Assembly: GCA_900549725.1 (NCBI GenBank)
Contig: URPL01000016.1
Coordinates: forward strand, 1 to 38,393
Source: an uncultured Eubacteriales bacterium
GTDB taxonomy: Bacteria > Bacillota > Clostridia > Oscillospirales > CAG-272
Direction: 5' to 3'
DNA length: 38,393 nucleotides
Below, piece after piece: positions 8,057-15,593 of this stretch. The position numbers were made by a program, and so were the translations under genes. Every line of letters starts with the position of its first letter. Position 1 is the stretch's first letter. The notes below the pieces were generated by a model. It was not told where the DNA came from. It was given only the letters and a program-made list of their open reading frames with translations, and searched no databases.

Positions 8057-8590
8057 TTACTTTTTCAAAGAGCGGCGCAGCGCGGCAAAAAGCGCGTCCT
8101 CGCCTGCGTCGCGGAGCAAAGTGAGATAGTCCTCCAGCTGTTTTGCGGTGTCGGGATGCATGCGGATGCGGTCGCGGCGGCGTTCAAAATAGGCAAGCGG
8201 CGCCCCGTCGGTATATGCTTTGCCGAGATAGGTTTTAGAGGCGGCAATGCGGTCGCACACCATTTCGCACAGATATTTCTGCGGCATCGGCACCGGTACA
8301 AGCCCCGGCCCACCCGGCACATAGTCGGACCAATATTCAAAATGATGGCGGTTGCGCCCTTTGTGGTGCAGCCATGCCGAAGAATAGCCGTATTTGCGGC
8401 GCGCATCTTCGTTCGGAGAGTGAGAGCCGTCGGTATAAAAGCGGGTGCCTTCAAAAAATTCCGTCGGAGAGAATTTGGAAAGATCGTGCACAAGCCCGCG
8501 CCACGGAATGCCAGCGCGCACGCAATGGCAGAAAACGCAATGCCGATGGTGGCAGATCGTGCGCAGGTGCTTTAGGGGGTGATATTTCAT
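8057..8590 (-). CDS. DUF5662 family protein
   Basis: 177 residues, cytoplasmic. It matches my recollection of the DUF5662 family (sometimes mislabelled catalase in Clostridia): an N-terminal His/Cys-rich part, VHDLSKFSPTEF at about 34-45, and a central HHKGRNRHHFEYW segment. The His-Asp pairs suggest a metal-binding or HD-like fold, but no activity is established and none is claimed here. The start codon overlaps the stop codon of the upstream membrane protein gene (ATGA), so the two are translationally coupled, and the pair may be co-transcribed with citrate synthase. Confidence 0.75.
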   Translation of the reverse strand: MKYHPLKHLRTICHHRHCVFCHCVRAGIPWRGLVHDLSKFSPTEFFEGTRFYTDGSHSPNEDARRKYGYSSAWLHHKGRNRHHFEYWSDYVPGGPGLVPVPMPQKYLCEMVCDRIAASKTYLGKAYTDGAPLAYFERRRDRIRMHPDTAKQLEDYLTLLRDAGEDALFAALRRSLKK

Positions 8591-9021
8591 TTTGATTTCC
8601 TCGCAGTGTCATTTTCGGGCGCGGGGTCATATGCGGAGTTTGCATATTTTTGCAGCGCTTGCATAAGCTCCCGCCGCTGCAAAAGCGTAAAATGTGTGCC
8701 GTCGCTTCCGAAAAGCTCGACCATTTGCGCCGAGCCGCCGCCCGCGCGAATCGTGCGATGCGACCATGTGCGAAGCTTATCCCACGGGATTGTCTTTTTG
8801 CGGAAGAATTGCCGATAGGAGACGGCGATCTCGTCAAAGCAAACGACCGCGAAGCTTTGCAAGGCAATCACGGCAGCAATCGCAAAGACAACGCCCGCAA
8901 TGCAGGCATCGGGAATGCGATGCAACACAAGGCTCACCGCGGCGTATCCCAAAGAAAGCGCCGAAAAAGCGCAGGACAAAACGCGGCTGCTTGTGCTTGC
9001 CTGTTCGTAATATTTCATCAT
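8587..9021 (-). CDS. Small membrane protein of unknown function, possible PH-like domain
   Basis: 144 residues. Two hydrophobic segments near residues 13-33 and 38-62 are followed by a soluble part with AVSYRQFFRKKTIPWDKL, the pattern of bacterial PH-like (YcxB/bPH) domains in which a short strand pair precedes a Trp-containing turn. This resemblance is weak. Two adjacent ATGs (9021, 9018) are possible; GGAG lies six or nine bases before them respectively. It is 34 bases downstream of citrate synthase and overlaps the DUF5662 gene by four bases. I do not recognise a specific family. Confidence 0.65.
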   Translation of the reverse strand: MMKYYEQASTSSRVLSCAFSALSLGYAAVSLVLHRIPDACIAGVVFAIAAVIALQSFAVVCFDEIAVSYRQFFRKKTIPWDKLRTWSHRTIRAGGGSAQMVELFGSDGTHFTLLQRRELMQALQKYANSAYDPAPENDTARKSK

Positions 9022-9055
9022 CCGTCACTCCTTGTTCTGTCAATTGCAAGCGGGA

Positions 9056-10459
9056 TTATTCGTGCGGGATGCCGTGGGTCGGCGCGTGGGGATGGCGCTT
9101 TTTGAGCGGGATATAGTCGCGGTGCTGCTGCACATTTTTATAGGCGGGGCGGATGATCTTCCCGGCATTGATCAGCTCCTCCATGCGGTGTGCCGACCAG
9201 CCGACAACACGCGCCGTGGCAAACAGTGGGGTGAACAACTCCAGCGGCAGACCGAGCATGCTGTAAACAAAGCCGCTGTAAAAGTCAACATTGGCACTGA
9301 CGCCTTTATAAATGCTGCGTTGCTCGGCAATAAGACGTGCCGCAATGCGTTCCACATCGGCATACAGGCGATATTCCGCCTGCCGCCCTTTTTCGCAGGA
9401 GAGCTTTTCCACAAAGCGCTTGAAAATCTGCGCGCGCGGGTCGGAAAGGGAATAGATCGCATGGCCCATGCCGTAAACAAGCCCGGTGCGGTCAAATGCC
9501 TCTTTGTGCAGAATTTTATCGATATAGGCGGTCAGCTCCGCCTCATTGCTCCAATCCTTCACATTTGTCTTGATATCTTCGAACATTCTAACGACCATGA
9601 TATTCGCGCCGCCGTGCTTCGGCCCTTTGAGGGAACCGAGGGAGGCAGCCATGGTGGAATAGGTGTCGGAACCGGAGGAGGTGACGACATGCGTAGTAAA
9701 TGTGGAATTGTTGCCGCCGCCGTGCTCTGCATGCAAGATCAGGGCAAGGTCGAGCAGCTGTGCTTCAAGTGCGGTATACTGCTGGTCCGGGCGCAGAAGA
9801 TGCAGAATACATTCCGCGGTGGAAAGGGTTGGGTCGGGCTCATGAATGATGAGGCTGCCGCCCATATGATAATGATGATATGCCTGATAGTTATAAACGG
9901 CAAGCAGCGGAAATTCCGAAATCAGCTGCAGGCATTGGCGCAGCACATTGGGCAGGGAAATATCATCGGCCCGCGTATCGTAGGTATACAGCATCAAAAC
10001 GCTTCTCGCCATGGCGTTCATAATATCGCGGCTCGGCTTTTTCATGATGATATCGCGCACAAAATTGGGCGGAATGCAGCGATAGGTACCCAAAATACGG
10101 CGGAACGCCGTAAGCTCCTTTTGGCTGGGCAATGCGCCGAAGAGCAAAAGATAGGTCGTTTCCTCAAAGCCGAAGCGATTGTCGGCAATAAATCCGTTGA
10201 TCAGGTCCTCGACATTATAGCCGCGGTAAAACAGCTTGCCGTGGCAGGGCACCATTGTGCCGTCCGGCGCCTTTTCTTTGGCATGCACCTCGGAAATTTC
10301 GGTCAGCCCCGTGAGAACGCCGTTGCCCTGCAAATCGCGCAGACCGCGCTTGACGGAATATGTATCGTAAAGGGCGGGGTCGATTCCGCCGTTGACGCGC
10401 GCTTCGTTTGCCAGGGTTTCAATGGCGGGCGTCACACGGGAAAAATCTCTGTCCTTCAT
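9056..10459 (-). CDS. Citrate synthase family protein (citrate/2-methylcitrate synthase)
   Basis: 467 residues. It should condense acetyl-CoA (or propionyl-CoA) with oxaloacetate. The three catalytic residues of the family are visible: His243 in HAEHGGGNN, His333 in GMGHAIY and Asp392 in NVDFYSG, plus the KGPKHGGAN segment between them. The N-terminal extension of about 50 residues is usual for the clostridial form. Three in-frame ATGs exist (10477, 10468, 10459); for the first two the purine-rich site abuts the codon, while for 10459 AAAGGA lies eight bases upstream, so that one is chosen. It heads a possible minus-strand operon with the membrane protein and DUF5662 genes, and its promoter faces that of the glycosidase gene. 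Citrate versus methylcitrate use cannot be decided from the sequence. Confidence 0.92.
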   Translation of the reverse strand: MKDRDFSRVTPAIETLANEARVNGGIDPALYDTYSVKRGLRDLQGNGVLTGLTEISEVHAKEKAPDGTMVPCHGKLFYRGYNVEDLINGFIADNRFGFEETTYLLLFGALPSQKELTAFRRILGTYRCIPPNFVRDIIMKKPSRDIMNAMARSVLMLYTYDTRADDISLPNVLRQCLQLISEFPLLAVYNYQAYHHYHMGGSLIIHEPDPTLSTAECILHLLRPDQQYTALEAQLLDLALILHAEHGGGNNSTFTTHVVTSSGSDTYSTMAASLGSLKGPKHGGANIMVVRMFEDIKTNVKDWSNEAELTAYIDKILHKEAFDRTGLVYGMGHAIYSLSDPRAQIFKRFVEKLSCEKGRQAEYRLYADVERIAARLIAEQRSIYKGVSANVDFYSGFVYSMLGLPLELFTPLFATARVVGWSAHRMEELINAGKIIRPAYKNVQQHRDYIPLKKRHPHAPTHGIPHE

Positions 10460-10518
10460 AGCTTGCATCCTTTCCATCCTTTCATTGCCGTATTTTCTTC
10501 TGTTCAGTTTACCATAAA

Positions 10519-10547
10519 ATTATGAATGCAAAATTTCCGCTGTGCAA
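10519..10547 (-). promoter_or_regulatory. Candidate sigma-A promoter for citrate synthase
   Basis: On the minus strand TTGCAC (10547-10542), 17 bases, CATAAT (10524-10519). About 60 bases before the chosen start codon. Confidence 0.5.
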
Positions 10548-10565
10548 ACCCCGTGTGAATTGCAC
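10542..10565. repeat. GTGCAA-N12-TTGCAC inverted repeat in the divergent control region
   Basis: A 6-bp dyad whose left arm coincides with the -35 box proposed for citrate synthase. A second short dyad, CCGTG and CACGG (10551-10567), is nested. It could be an operator for citrate synthase or for the divergent glycosidase; it does not match the CcpA cre consensus. Confidence 0.3.
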
Positions 10566-10598
10566 GGCGGCATTTTTTGATTTTTCCTGCCGAAATCA

Positions 10599-10628
10599 TT
10601 GCAAAAGCTATGGTGAATATGGTAAAAT
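10599..10628 (+). promoter_or_regulatory. Candidate sigma-A promoter for the GH2 gene
   Basis: TTGCAA (10599-10604), 18 bases, TAAAAT (10623-10628). Transcription would start around 10635, after the more upstream in-frame ATG at 10522, which supports choosing the ATG at 10672. Confidence 0.5.
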
Positions 10629-10671
10629 GGCAGTGTTATCATATACAGCATGTCTTGAAAGGAATTACGAT

Positions 10672-13488
10672 ATGGCTATGGACCAGTTTGCGGGAATTGC
10701 CGCAAAAGGAATCGGCGGCAATGCCGCATTGCTTTGCGACCCCCTGCCCGTGCCGCACACGCCCGCGCCCTGCACACTTTGCTTCGGTGAGGAAACACCG
10801 CTTGCCCCCGTACCCGATCTTTCGGATGCCGGGCAGCTGAAGGAGGCGCTTTGCACGCTTAGAAAGAATATGGCGCCGTTTTTGCGGGATCTTTCCGCGC
10901 TGCCGCAGCCGCGCCGCCGCACGGTGCTGCGTGATTTTACTCTGGATGGAAAAGCAATTACCCTGCCGCATTACGGTGCGCCCGTCGGCGCTGCAACGCA
11001 GATATATAAAACGACATTTTCGTATCAAAAAACGCCGGGAAAGCTGCAATATCTGTGCCTTGAAGGGGTTGATTATATTGCGCAGGTGCTGCTCAACGGC
11101 AGCTTTGTGCTTTGCCATGAGGGTTTTTTTGCAGCATTTGAGGGAGAGATTACAAATCAGCTGCGCGACGGAGAGAATGAACTTGTCATCCTCGTGAAAA
11201 ATGACTATATTTTTCAAGGTAACGATAATGATCAGGGCGGCAGCTTTGCCGGAGATAAGCTCTATGCCGCAACGGGGCTTGGCTGGGATGACCCGAACAT
11301 GGGATGGCATCATTGCCCGCCTGGCATGGGCATTTGGGGCGAGGTCGCCGTTGAGGAGAGGCCGCGCATTTTTGTAAACGACGTGTTTGTCCGCCCGCTG
11401 CCGCAAAGCGCCGAAGCGGAGATTTGCGCCGAGATTTACAGCGATGATTACGCGGGGCGCCAAATCAAGCTTTGGTATACCGTGGAGCCGAAAAACTTTG
11501 AGGGGGATTCCGTTGCAAGCGGCGCCTATATGCCAGTGACCTCTCTTTATGTGGGCAGGGGCGACAGCCTGACGGAATCGGCGCTTGCCGGCAGCCTCGG
11601 CTCAGAGATTCCGCTTTTGTGCAGGCACGGTATCAATGTCTATACTTTCCGCGTTCCCATGGGAGACTTTCGCACCTGGACGCAAAGCGCCCCGTATCTA
11701 TATGCGGCGCGCGTACGCGTTGAAGAAGAGGGGCTTGACGAGCGCCGTACCGTTTTCGGCATGCGTACCTTCACGCAGGACACGGAACAGGAGCCAAAGG
11801 GCATGTTTTATCTCAACGGCACACCGCTGAGGCTGCGCGGGGCAAACACCATGGGCTTTGAGCAGCAGGATGTGCTGCGCGGTGATTTTGAGCAGCTGAT
11901 CGACGATATTCTGCTTGCAAAGCTTTGTAATATGAATTTTCTGCGTCTGACGCAGCGCCCCGTGCAGCAGGCAGTTTACGAGCATTGCGATATGCTCGGG
12001 CTTTTGGTGCAGACGGATCTGCCGCTGTTCGGCGTGATGCGGCGCACCAAGGTGCCGGAAGGGATTCGCCAGGCTGAGGAGATGGAGCGCCATATCCGCA
12101 GCCATCCGAGCGCGGTGCTCATCAGCTATGTCAACGAGCCTTTCCCCAATGCCAACAACGAGCCGCATCGCCACCTGCGCCGCGAAGAATTACTGGAATT
12201 TTTTAAGGCATGCGACATTGTGGTGCACCTGCAAAACCCGGACAGGGTGATCAAGCATATCGACGGCGATTATGACCCGCCCTGCGAGAGCATGCCGGAT
12301 AACCATTGCTATCCCATGTGGTATAACGGGCACGGGATTGATATCGGGCGGCTGAATAAGGGCGAATGGCTCAGCGTGAAGCCCGGCTGGTATTACGGCT
12401 GCGGCGAGTTCGGCTCGGAGGGGCTGGACAGCGAGCAGGTGATGACAAAATACTATCCGAAGGAATGGCTGCGCGAGCCGTTTGACCCGAACAATATTGT
12501 CCGCGCGCAGACGGGGCTGTTTTACGGCATGTTTTACGATGCGCAGAATACCAGGGCGGATTGGGTTGCGCAGAGCCAGCGCTATCAGGCGCTTGCCACT
12601 AAGCTGATGACCGAGGCATTCCGCCGCGATGACCGCATGGCGACCTTTGCAATTCATCTTTTCATCGATGCCTTCCCGAGCGGCTGGATGAAGACCATTA
12701 TGGATTGCGACCGCATTCCGAAGGAGGCTTATTTTGCCTATCGTCATGCACTTTCCCCCGTGCTGTTGAGCCTGCGCTCGGATCGCTTTGCGTATTATTG
12801 CGGCGAACAGGTACGTATTGAGAGCTATCTGTGCAATGATACATGCAGAGAGGATGCCTGCCGCATTCGCTATGAGCTTTATGAAGACGGAAAGTGCATC
12901 GGCGCCTGTGAGCAGGCGGCTGCTTTGCAGAAGAATAAAGCGGCATATGCCGGCGAATGTGTTTTCTCCGCGCCGCAGGTTGCGGATAGGGCGCATTATA
13001 CGCTGCGCGCCGTTTTACTTACCGTGGACGGAGAGGCGCTGAATGAAAACAGCTTTGAATTCGACGTATTTTGCCATGTTGCAATCCCGCAGAACCAGAA
13101 GGTAACGCTTTTAACGGGGCTTTCGGCCGGGGAGCATACCGTTGCAGGGCACACCGTGCATGTGAAAAACTGCGCAATGCTCCCTGTGCATTTTGTTTCG
13201 CGCCGCACGGGCCATAAGGCGGTGCAGGGCTTTGCGCCGAATGATTTCCGCTTTTTCTATGATGCAAAGCTTGACCGCATTGCACCCCTTTGCGATCGCA
13301 CCTTTACCGCCGAAGGGGCAAAGCCGATTCTGCTTTCCTGCAACACCGATGAAAACGGGAACTGGGGTCCTGCATTTGCCGCTGCCGAATTCGAAGAAAA
13401 CGGGCAGCGCACCGTGGTCTGCACGGTGGATCTGCGGCTTGAAAACCCGGTTGCTGAGCGATTTTTGGCAGCGATTCTGGCAGAATAA
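10672..13488 (+). CDS. Glycoside hydrolase family 2 protein (beta-galactosidase/glucuronidase/mannosidase superfamily)
   Basis: 938 residues, no signal peptide, so probably cytoplasmic and acting on imported glycans. The N-terminal 300 residues look like the sugar-binding jelly roll (DPNMGWHHCPPGMGIWGEV segment). The central TIM barrel starts near LRLRGANTMG (about 390), with Glu489 in SYVNEPFP as likely acid/base and Glu579 in GCGEFGSEG as likely nucleophile. A C-terminal beta-rich region follows. ATG 10672 is used because AAAGGA lies eight bases upstream and the promoter maps inside the longer frame. The following oxidoreductase gene is 55 bases away without a terminator. GH2 membership is firm, but the sugar specificity is not visible. 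Confidence 0.88.
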   Translation: MAMDQFAGIAAKGIGGNAALLCDPLPVPHTPAPCTLCFGEETPLAPVPDLSDAGQLKEALCTLRKNMAPFLRDLSALPQPRRRTVLRDFTLDGKAITLPHYGAPVGAATQIYKTTFSYQKTPGKLQYLCLEGVDYIAQVLLNGSFVLCHEGFFAAFEGEITNQLRDGENELVILVKNDYIFQGNDNDQGGSFAGDKLYAATGLGWDDPNMGWHHCPPGMGIWGEVAVEERPRIFVNDVFVRPLPQSAEAEICAEIYSDDYAGRQIKLWYTVEPKNFEGDSVASGAYMPVTSLYVGRGDSLTESALAGSLGSEIPLLCRHGINVYTFRVPMGDFRTWTQSAPYLYAARVRVEEEGLDERRTVFGMRTFTQDTEQEPKGMFYLNGTPLRLRGANTMGFEQQDVLRGDFEQLIDDILLAKLCNMNFLRLTQRPVQQAVYEHCDMLGLLVQTDLPLFGVMRRTKVPEGIRQAEEMERHIRSHPSAVLISYVNEPFPNANNEPHRHLRREELLEFFKACDIVVHLQNPDRVIKHIDGDYDPPCESMPDNHCYPMWYNGHGIDIGRLNKGEWLSVKPGWYYGCGEFGSEGLDSEQVMTKYYPKEWLREPFDPNNIVRAQTGLFYGMFYDAQNTRADWVAQSQRYQALATKLMTEAFRRDDRMATFAIHLFIDAFPSGWMKTIMDCDRIPKEAYFAYRHALSPVLLSLRSDRFAYYCGEQVRIESYLCNDTCREDACRIRYELYEDGKCIGACEQAAALQKNKAAYAGECVFSAPQVADRAHYTLRAVLLTVDGEALNENSFEFDVFCHVAIPQNQKVTLLTGLSAGEHTVAGHTVHVKNCAMLPVHFVSRRTGHKAVQGFAPNDFRFFYDAKLDRIAPLCDRTFTAEGAKPILLSCNTDENGNWGPAFAAAEFEENGQRTVVCTVDLRLENPVAERFLAAILAE

Positions 13489-13543
13489 AGGAAGCGGCTT
13501 TGGCATACGGTAATAAAGCAACATAAAACGGGAGGTTTTTGTG

Positions 13544-14092
13544 ATGAAAGTATTACTCATCAACGGCAGCCCTCATGCAAACGGTTGCACGGCGGCAGCC
13601 CTGGCAGAGCTTTGCGGGACGCTTGAGCTCTGCGGACTGGAAACGGAGGTTTATCACATCGGCACAAGGCCCATCAGCGGCTGCATTGCCTGCCATGCCT
13701 GCGCAAAACTCGGAAAATGCGCCGTTGACGACGGGGTAAACACGCTGATTGCACGGCTGGACGAATTTGATGCGCTTGTGGTCGGCTCACCCGTTTATTA
13801 CGCGGGGCCCGCGGGGCAGCTTTGCGCATTTTTGGATCGCTTGTTTTATGCGGGCGGGGCGCATCTTGCGGGAAAGCCCGCGGCATGCGTTGTTTCCTGC
13901 CGCCGCGGCGGGGCAAGCGCTGCGTTTGATCGGCTCAATAAGTATTTTACGATCAACTCCATGCCCGTGATTTCCTCGCAATATTGGAATCAGGTACACG
14001 GCTCAACGCCCGAGCAGGTACGCAAAGACCTGGAGGGCATGCAAACCATGCGCACCTTAGGCAAAAACATGGCGCTTTGGCTGCAAAATTAG
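13544..14092 (+). CDS. Flavodoxin-fold NAD(P)H-dependent oxidoreductase
   Basis: 182 residues. The N-terminus VLLINGSPHANGCT is the FMN phosphate-binding loop of the NADPH-dependent FMN reductase/flavodoxin family, and SGCIACHACAKLGKC is the Cys-rich segment seen in the iron-sulfur flavoprotein-like subgroup. The GSPVYY motif near residue 83 contacts flavin. It likely reduces quinones, azo compounds or flavins, or shuttles electrons. Start ATG 13544 has GGGAGG about eight bases upstream; a GTG three bases earlier is possible. It follows the GH2 gene closely and is probably co-transcribed. Confidence 0.87.
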   Translation: MKVLLINGSPHANGCTAAALAELCGTLELCGLETEVYHIGTRPISGCIACHACAKLGKCAVDDGVNTLIARLDEFDALVVGSPVYYAGPAGQLCAFLDRLFYAGGAHLAGKPAACVVSCRRGGASAAFDRLNKYFTINSMPVISSQYWNQVHGSTPEQVRKDLEGMQTMRTLGKNMALWLQN

Positions 14093-14202
14093 GCATGCGG
14101 CAGGCAGATGGGGGTCACCCCCGCAGCGGCTGAAGCGCGCCGGCGCACCGACTTTATCCGCGACTGAAAAATTCCGGGCACGCTTTGAGGGGAGGGAGCT
14201 TT

Positions 14203-15372
14203 GTGCAGATCGATTCGTTGCTTTTGCGGTATACCCTGCCGCGGGAGGCGGAGCGTGCGCTGTCTCTGCAGCGCACATCGGCGGGCGCAGAGCTCCTTTT
14301 TTCGCCCGCGGGGCAGCGGTGCGCTCTCCCGCAGGATGCGGCGCAGGCATTGCTTGCACAGATTCGGGCGTTTCCGCTTGCGCGATGGTGTGAAGCGTAT
14401 CGGACGACGCCTGTAAACGATATGTGTGAGAGCGGCTTTTCGCTTTTTTGCAACGGCAAGCTGTATTCCGCGGGGCAAAATGCTTTCCCGCGGGATTTTG
14501 CGGCATTTTTGCAGCTGTTTTCTCCGTTTTGCGCCCTGCTTCCCAAAAAATGGATTTTGCATGCGGAAATTGATTCTGCCTACGGGCTCCCCCTGCATGC
14601 GTATCTTGACAGCGGAATGAAGAAGCCGCCCGCTTCCTTGCGCCGTGAAATTATCTGCGATGCGGCGGCGGGGACGGTGCTGTTTTCGGGGAAACGCTAT
14701 CCCTGCGCGTTTTTGCAAATGCAGGCATTGCTTTGCACTGTGGCACAGCTTTGTGTGCGGGACGCCTTTGTGCCGCAAACGGAGCGGCAGCGCCTGCTTG
14801 CGACCGCCGTGACACTGGTCTATGCGGACGGAGCAAAGGCGTGCTTTTCTTTACCCTATGAGAAAAATGCTGCGCTGCGTGCACAGGTGCTTGCGCCGCA
14901 GTTCCAAAGCATATTTCGGCAGCCCCCGCTGTATGAGCGTATGCTGCCGCTTCCGGGCGAGCGTGTCTGCCGCTGTCTGCGCGTGGAATTTGAGCCGCGC
15001 GCGGAGAAGAGCTATCTCTATCTTGAAAACGGCATCGGCGCAAAGACGGGTGATTTTGCGGTCGTGCCCGTTGCAAAATACGGGGAAAAAGAGCGCATCG
15101 CGCGCATCATCGCCATTGAGGAATATCCGGTGCATCTTTTGCCGCTGCCTGCGGAAAAGCTGCGCAGCGCTTTGCGCATTTGCATTGACCCGGAGTATGC
15201 CGTGCGCCCTTGCCCCGTGAGCGGTACGGAGACGGATGCGGTACATTGCACACAGCTGCAGCGCAGGCTGTTTACATTTTCCCTCGGAGGACAAACGGAA
15301 AATCCGCAGCTTGAAGAACAGCGCCTTCTGTGTGAGAGATGCTACTTTCATCGGGATCTGCCGCCGTTTTAA
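14203..15372 (+). CDS. Uncharacterised protein with a GD-VVP segment resembling the PriA-N/PSP1-like beta domain
   Basis: 389 residues starting at GTG 14203, which has GGAGGG about seven bases upstream; an upstream in-frame TTG (14185) would overlap that site. No signal peptide or membrane segment. The first 230 residues have no motif I recognise. Around 270-330 there is KSYLYLENG, TGDFAVVPVAKYGE and later LLPLPAEKLR, a pattern found in clostridial proteins as a small beta-barrel domain and distantly recalling the N-terminal DNA-binding domain of PriA. The C-terminus ends with CERCYFH. It sits between the oxidoreductase gene and the pyrimidine operon, whose promoter begins 59 bases after its stop. 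Function unknown. Confidence 0.7.
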   Translation: MQIDSLLLRYTLPREAERALSLQRTSAGAELLFSPAGQRCALPQDAAQALLAQIRAFPLARWCEAYRTTPVNDMCESGFSLFCNGKLYSAGQNAFPRDFAAFLQLFSPFCALLPKKWILHAEIDSAYGLPLHAYLDSGMKKPPASLRREIICDAAAGTVLFSGKRYPCAFLQMQALLCTVAQLCVRDAFVPQTERQRLLATAVTLVYADGAKACFSLPYEKNAALRAQVLAPQFQSIFRQPPLYERMLPLPGERVCRCLRVEFEPRAEKSYLYLENGIGAKTGDFAVVPVAKYGEKERIARIIAIEEYPVHLLPLPAEKLRSALRICIDPEYAVRPCPVSGTETDAVHCTQLQRRLFTFSLGGQTENPQLEEQRLLCERCYFHRDLPPF

Positions 15373-15430
15373 CATCGGCGCGGCAAAGGCTCTTCCTGCG
15401 AAAAGATTGCGCAAAAATCGACGGCGGCGG

Positions 15431-15460
15431 TTGACAAGCGGTGCCGAGTTATGCTATACT
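15431..15460 (+). promoter_or_regulatory. Sigma-A promoter of the pyrimidine operon
   Basis: TTGACA (15431-15436), 18 bases, TATACT (15455-15460) with a TG one base before the -10 box (extended -10). Start of transcription would be near 15467, giving a leader of about 125 bases before pyrC. Confidence 0.85.
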
Positions 15461-15491
15461 ACACCCGTAGGCAATTTTTAATTCGGCACCG
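15439..15491. repeat. 9-bp inverted repeat flanking the pyr -10 box
   Basis: CGGTGCCGA (15439-15447) in the promoter spacer and TCGGCACCG (15483-15491) in the early leader are exact inverse complements, centres 44 bases apart. The left arm is upstream of the transcript start, so this cannot be an RNA hairpin; it may be a two-site operator or chance. Confidence 0.35.
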
Positions 15492-15494
15492 GAT

Positions 15495-15577
15495 GTCGGA
15501 AAGATTGCAAAATGAAAGCCGCACGGCTGTCGTCGCGCTGCCGTTTTGCGTCTTACCGTCGCCGGTAAGGCTTTTTT
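15495..15577 (+). promoter_or_regulatory. Transcription attenuator in the pyr leader
   Basis: A terminator, CTTACCG (15552-15558), loop TCGC, CGGTAAG (15563-15569), then GC and six Ts, ends 16 bases before the pyrC start. An alternative stem can form between 15495-15512 and 15544-15560: GCAAAA with TTTTGC, extended by GTCGGAAAGAT against GTCTTACCGTC with two mismatches. It uses the left arm of the terminator, so the two folds exclude each other. This is the layout of a pyr attenuator, but the usual PyrR-binding consensus was not found and no pyrR gene is in the window, so the signal is open. Confidence 0.65.
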
Positions 15578-15593
15578 GTTATGAGGTGGCACA

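Noticed and set aside
9032..10525. Open frame of 497 codons antisense to citrate synthase
   Set aside because: Shadow frame; the minus strand carries all catalytic motifs of citrate synthase.
10522..10671. N-terminal 50-codon extension of the GH2 gene
   Set aside because: The promoter lies inside it and a good ribosome binding site precedes ATG 10672.
15467..15593. PyrR-binding site in the pyr leader
   Set aside because: The known consensus loop could not be matched, so PyrR control is not claimed.
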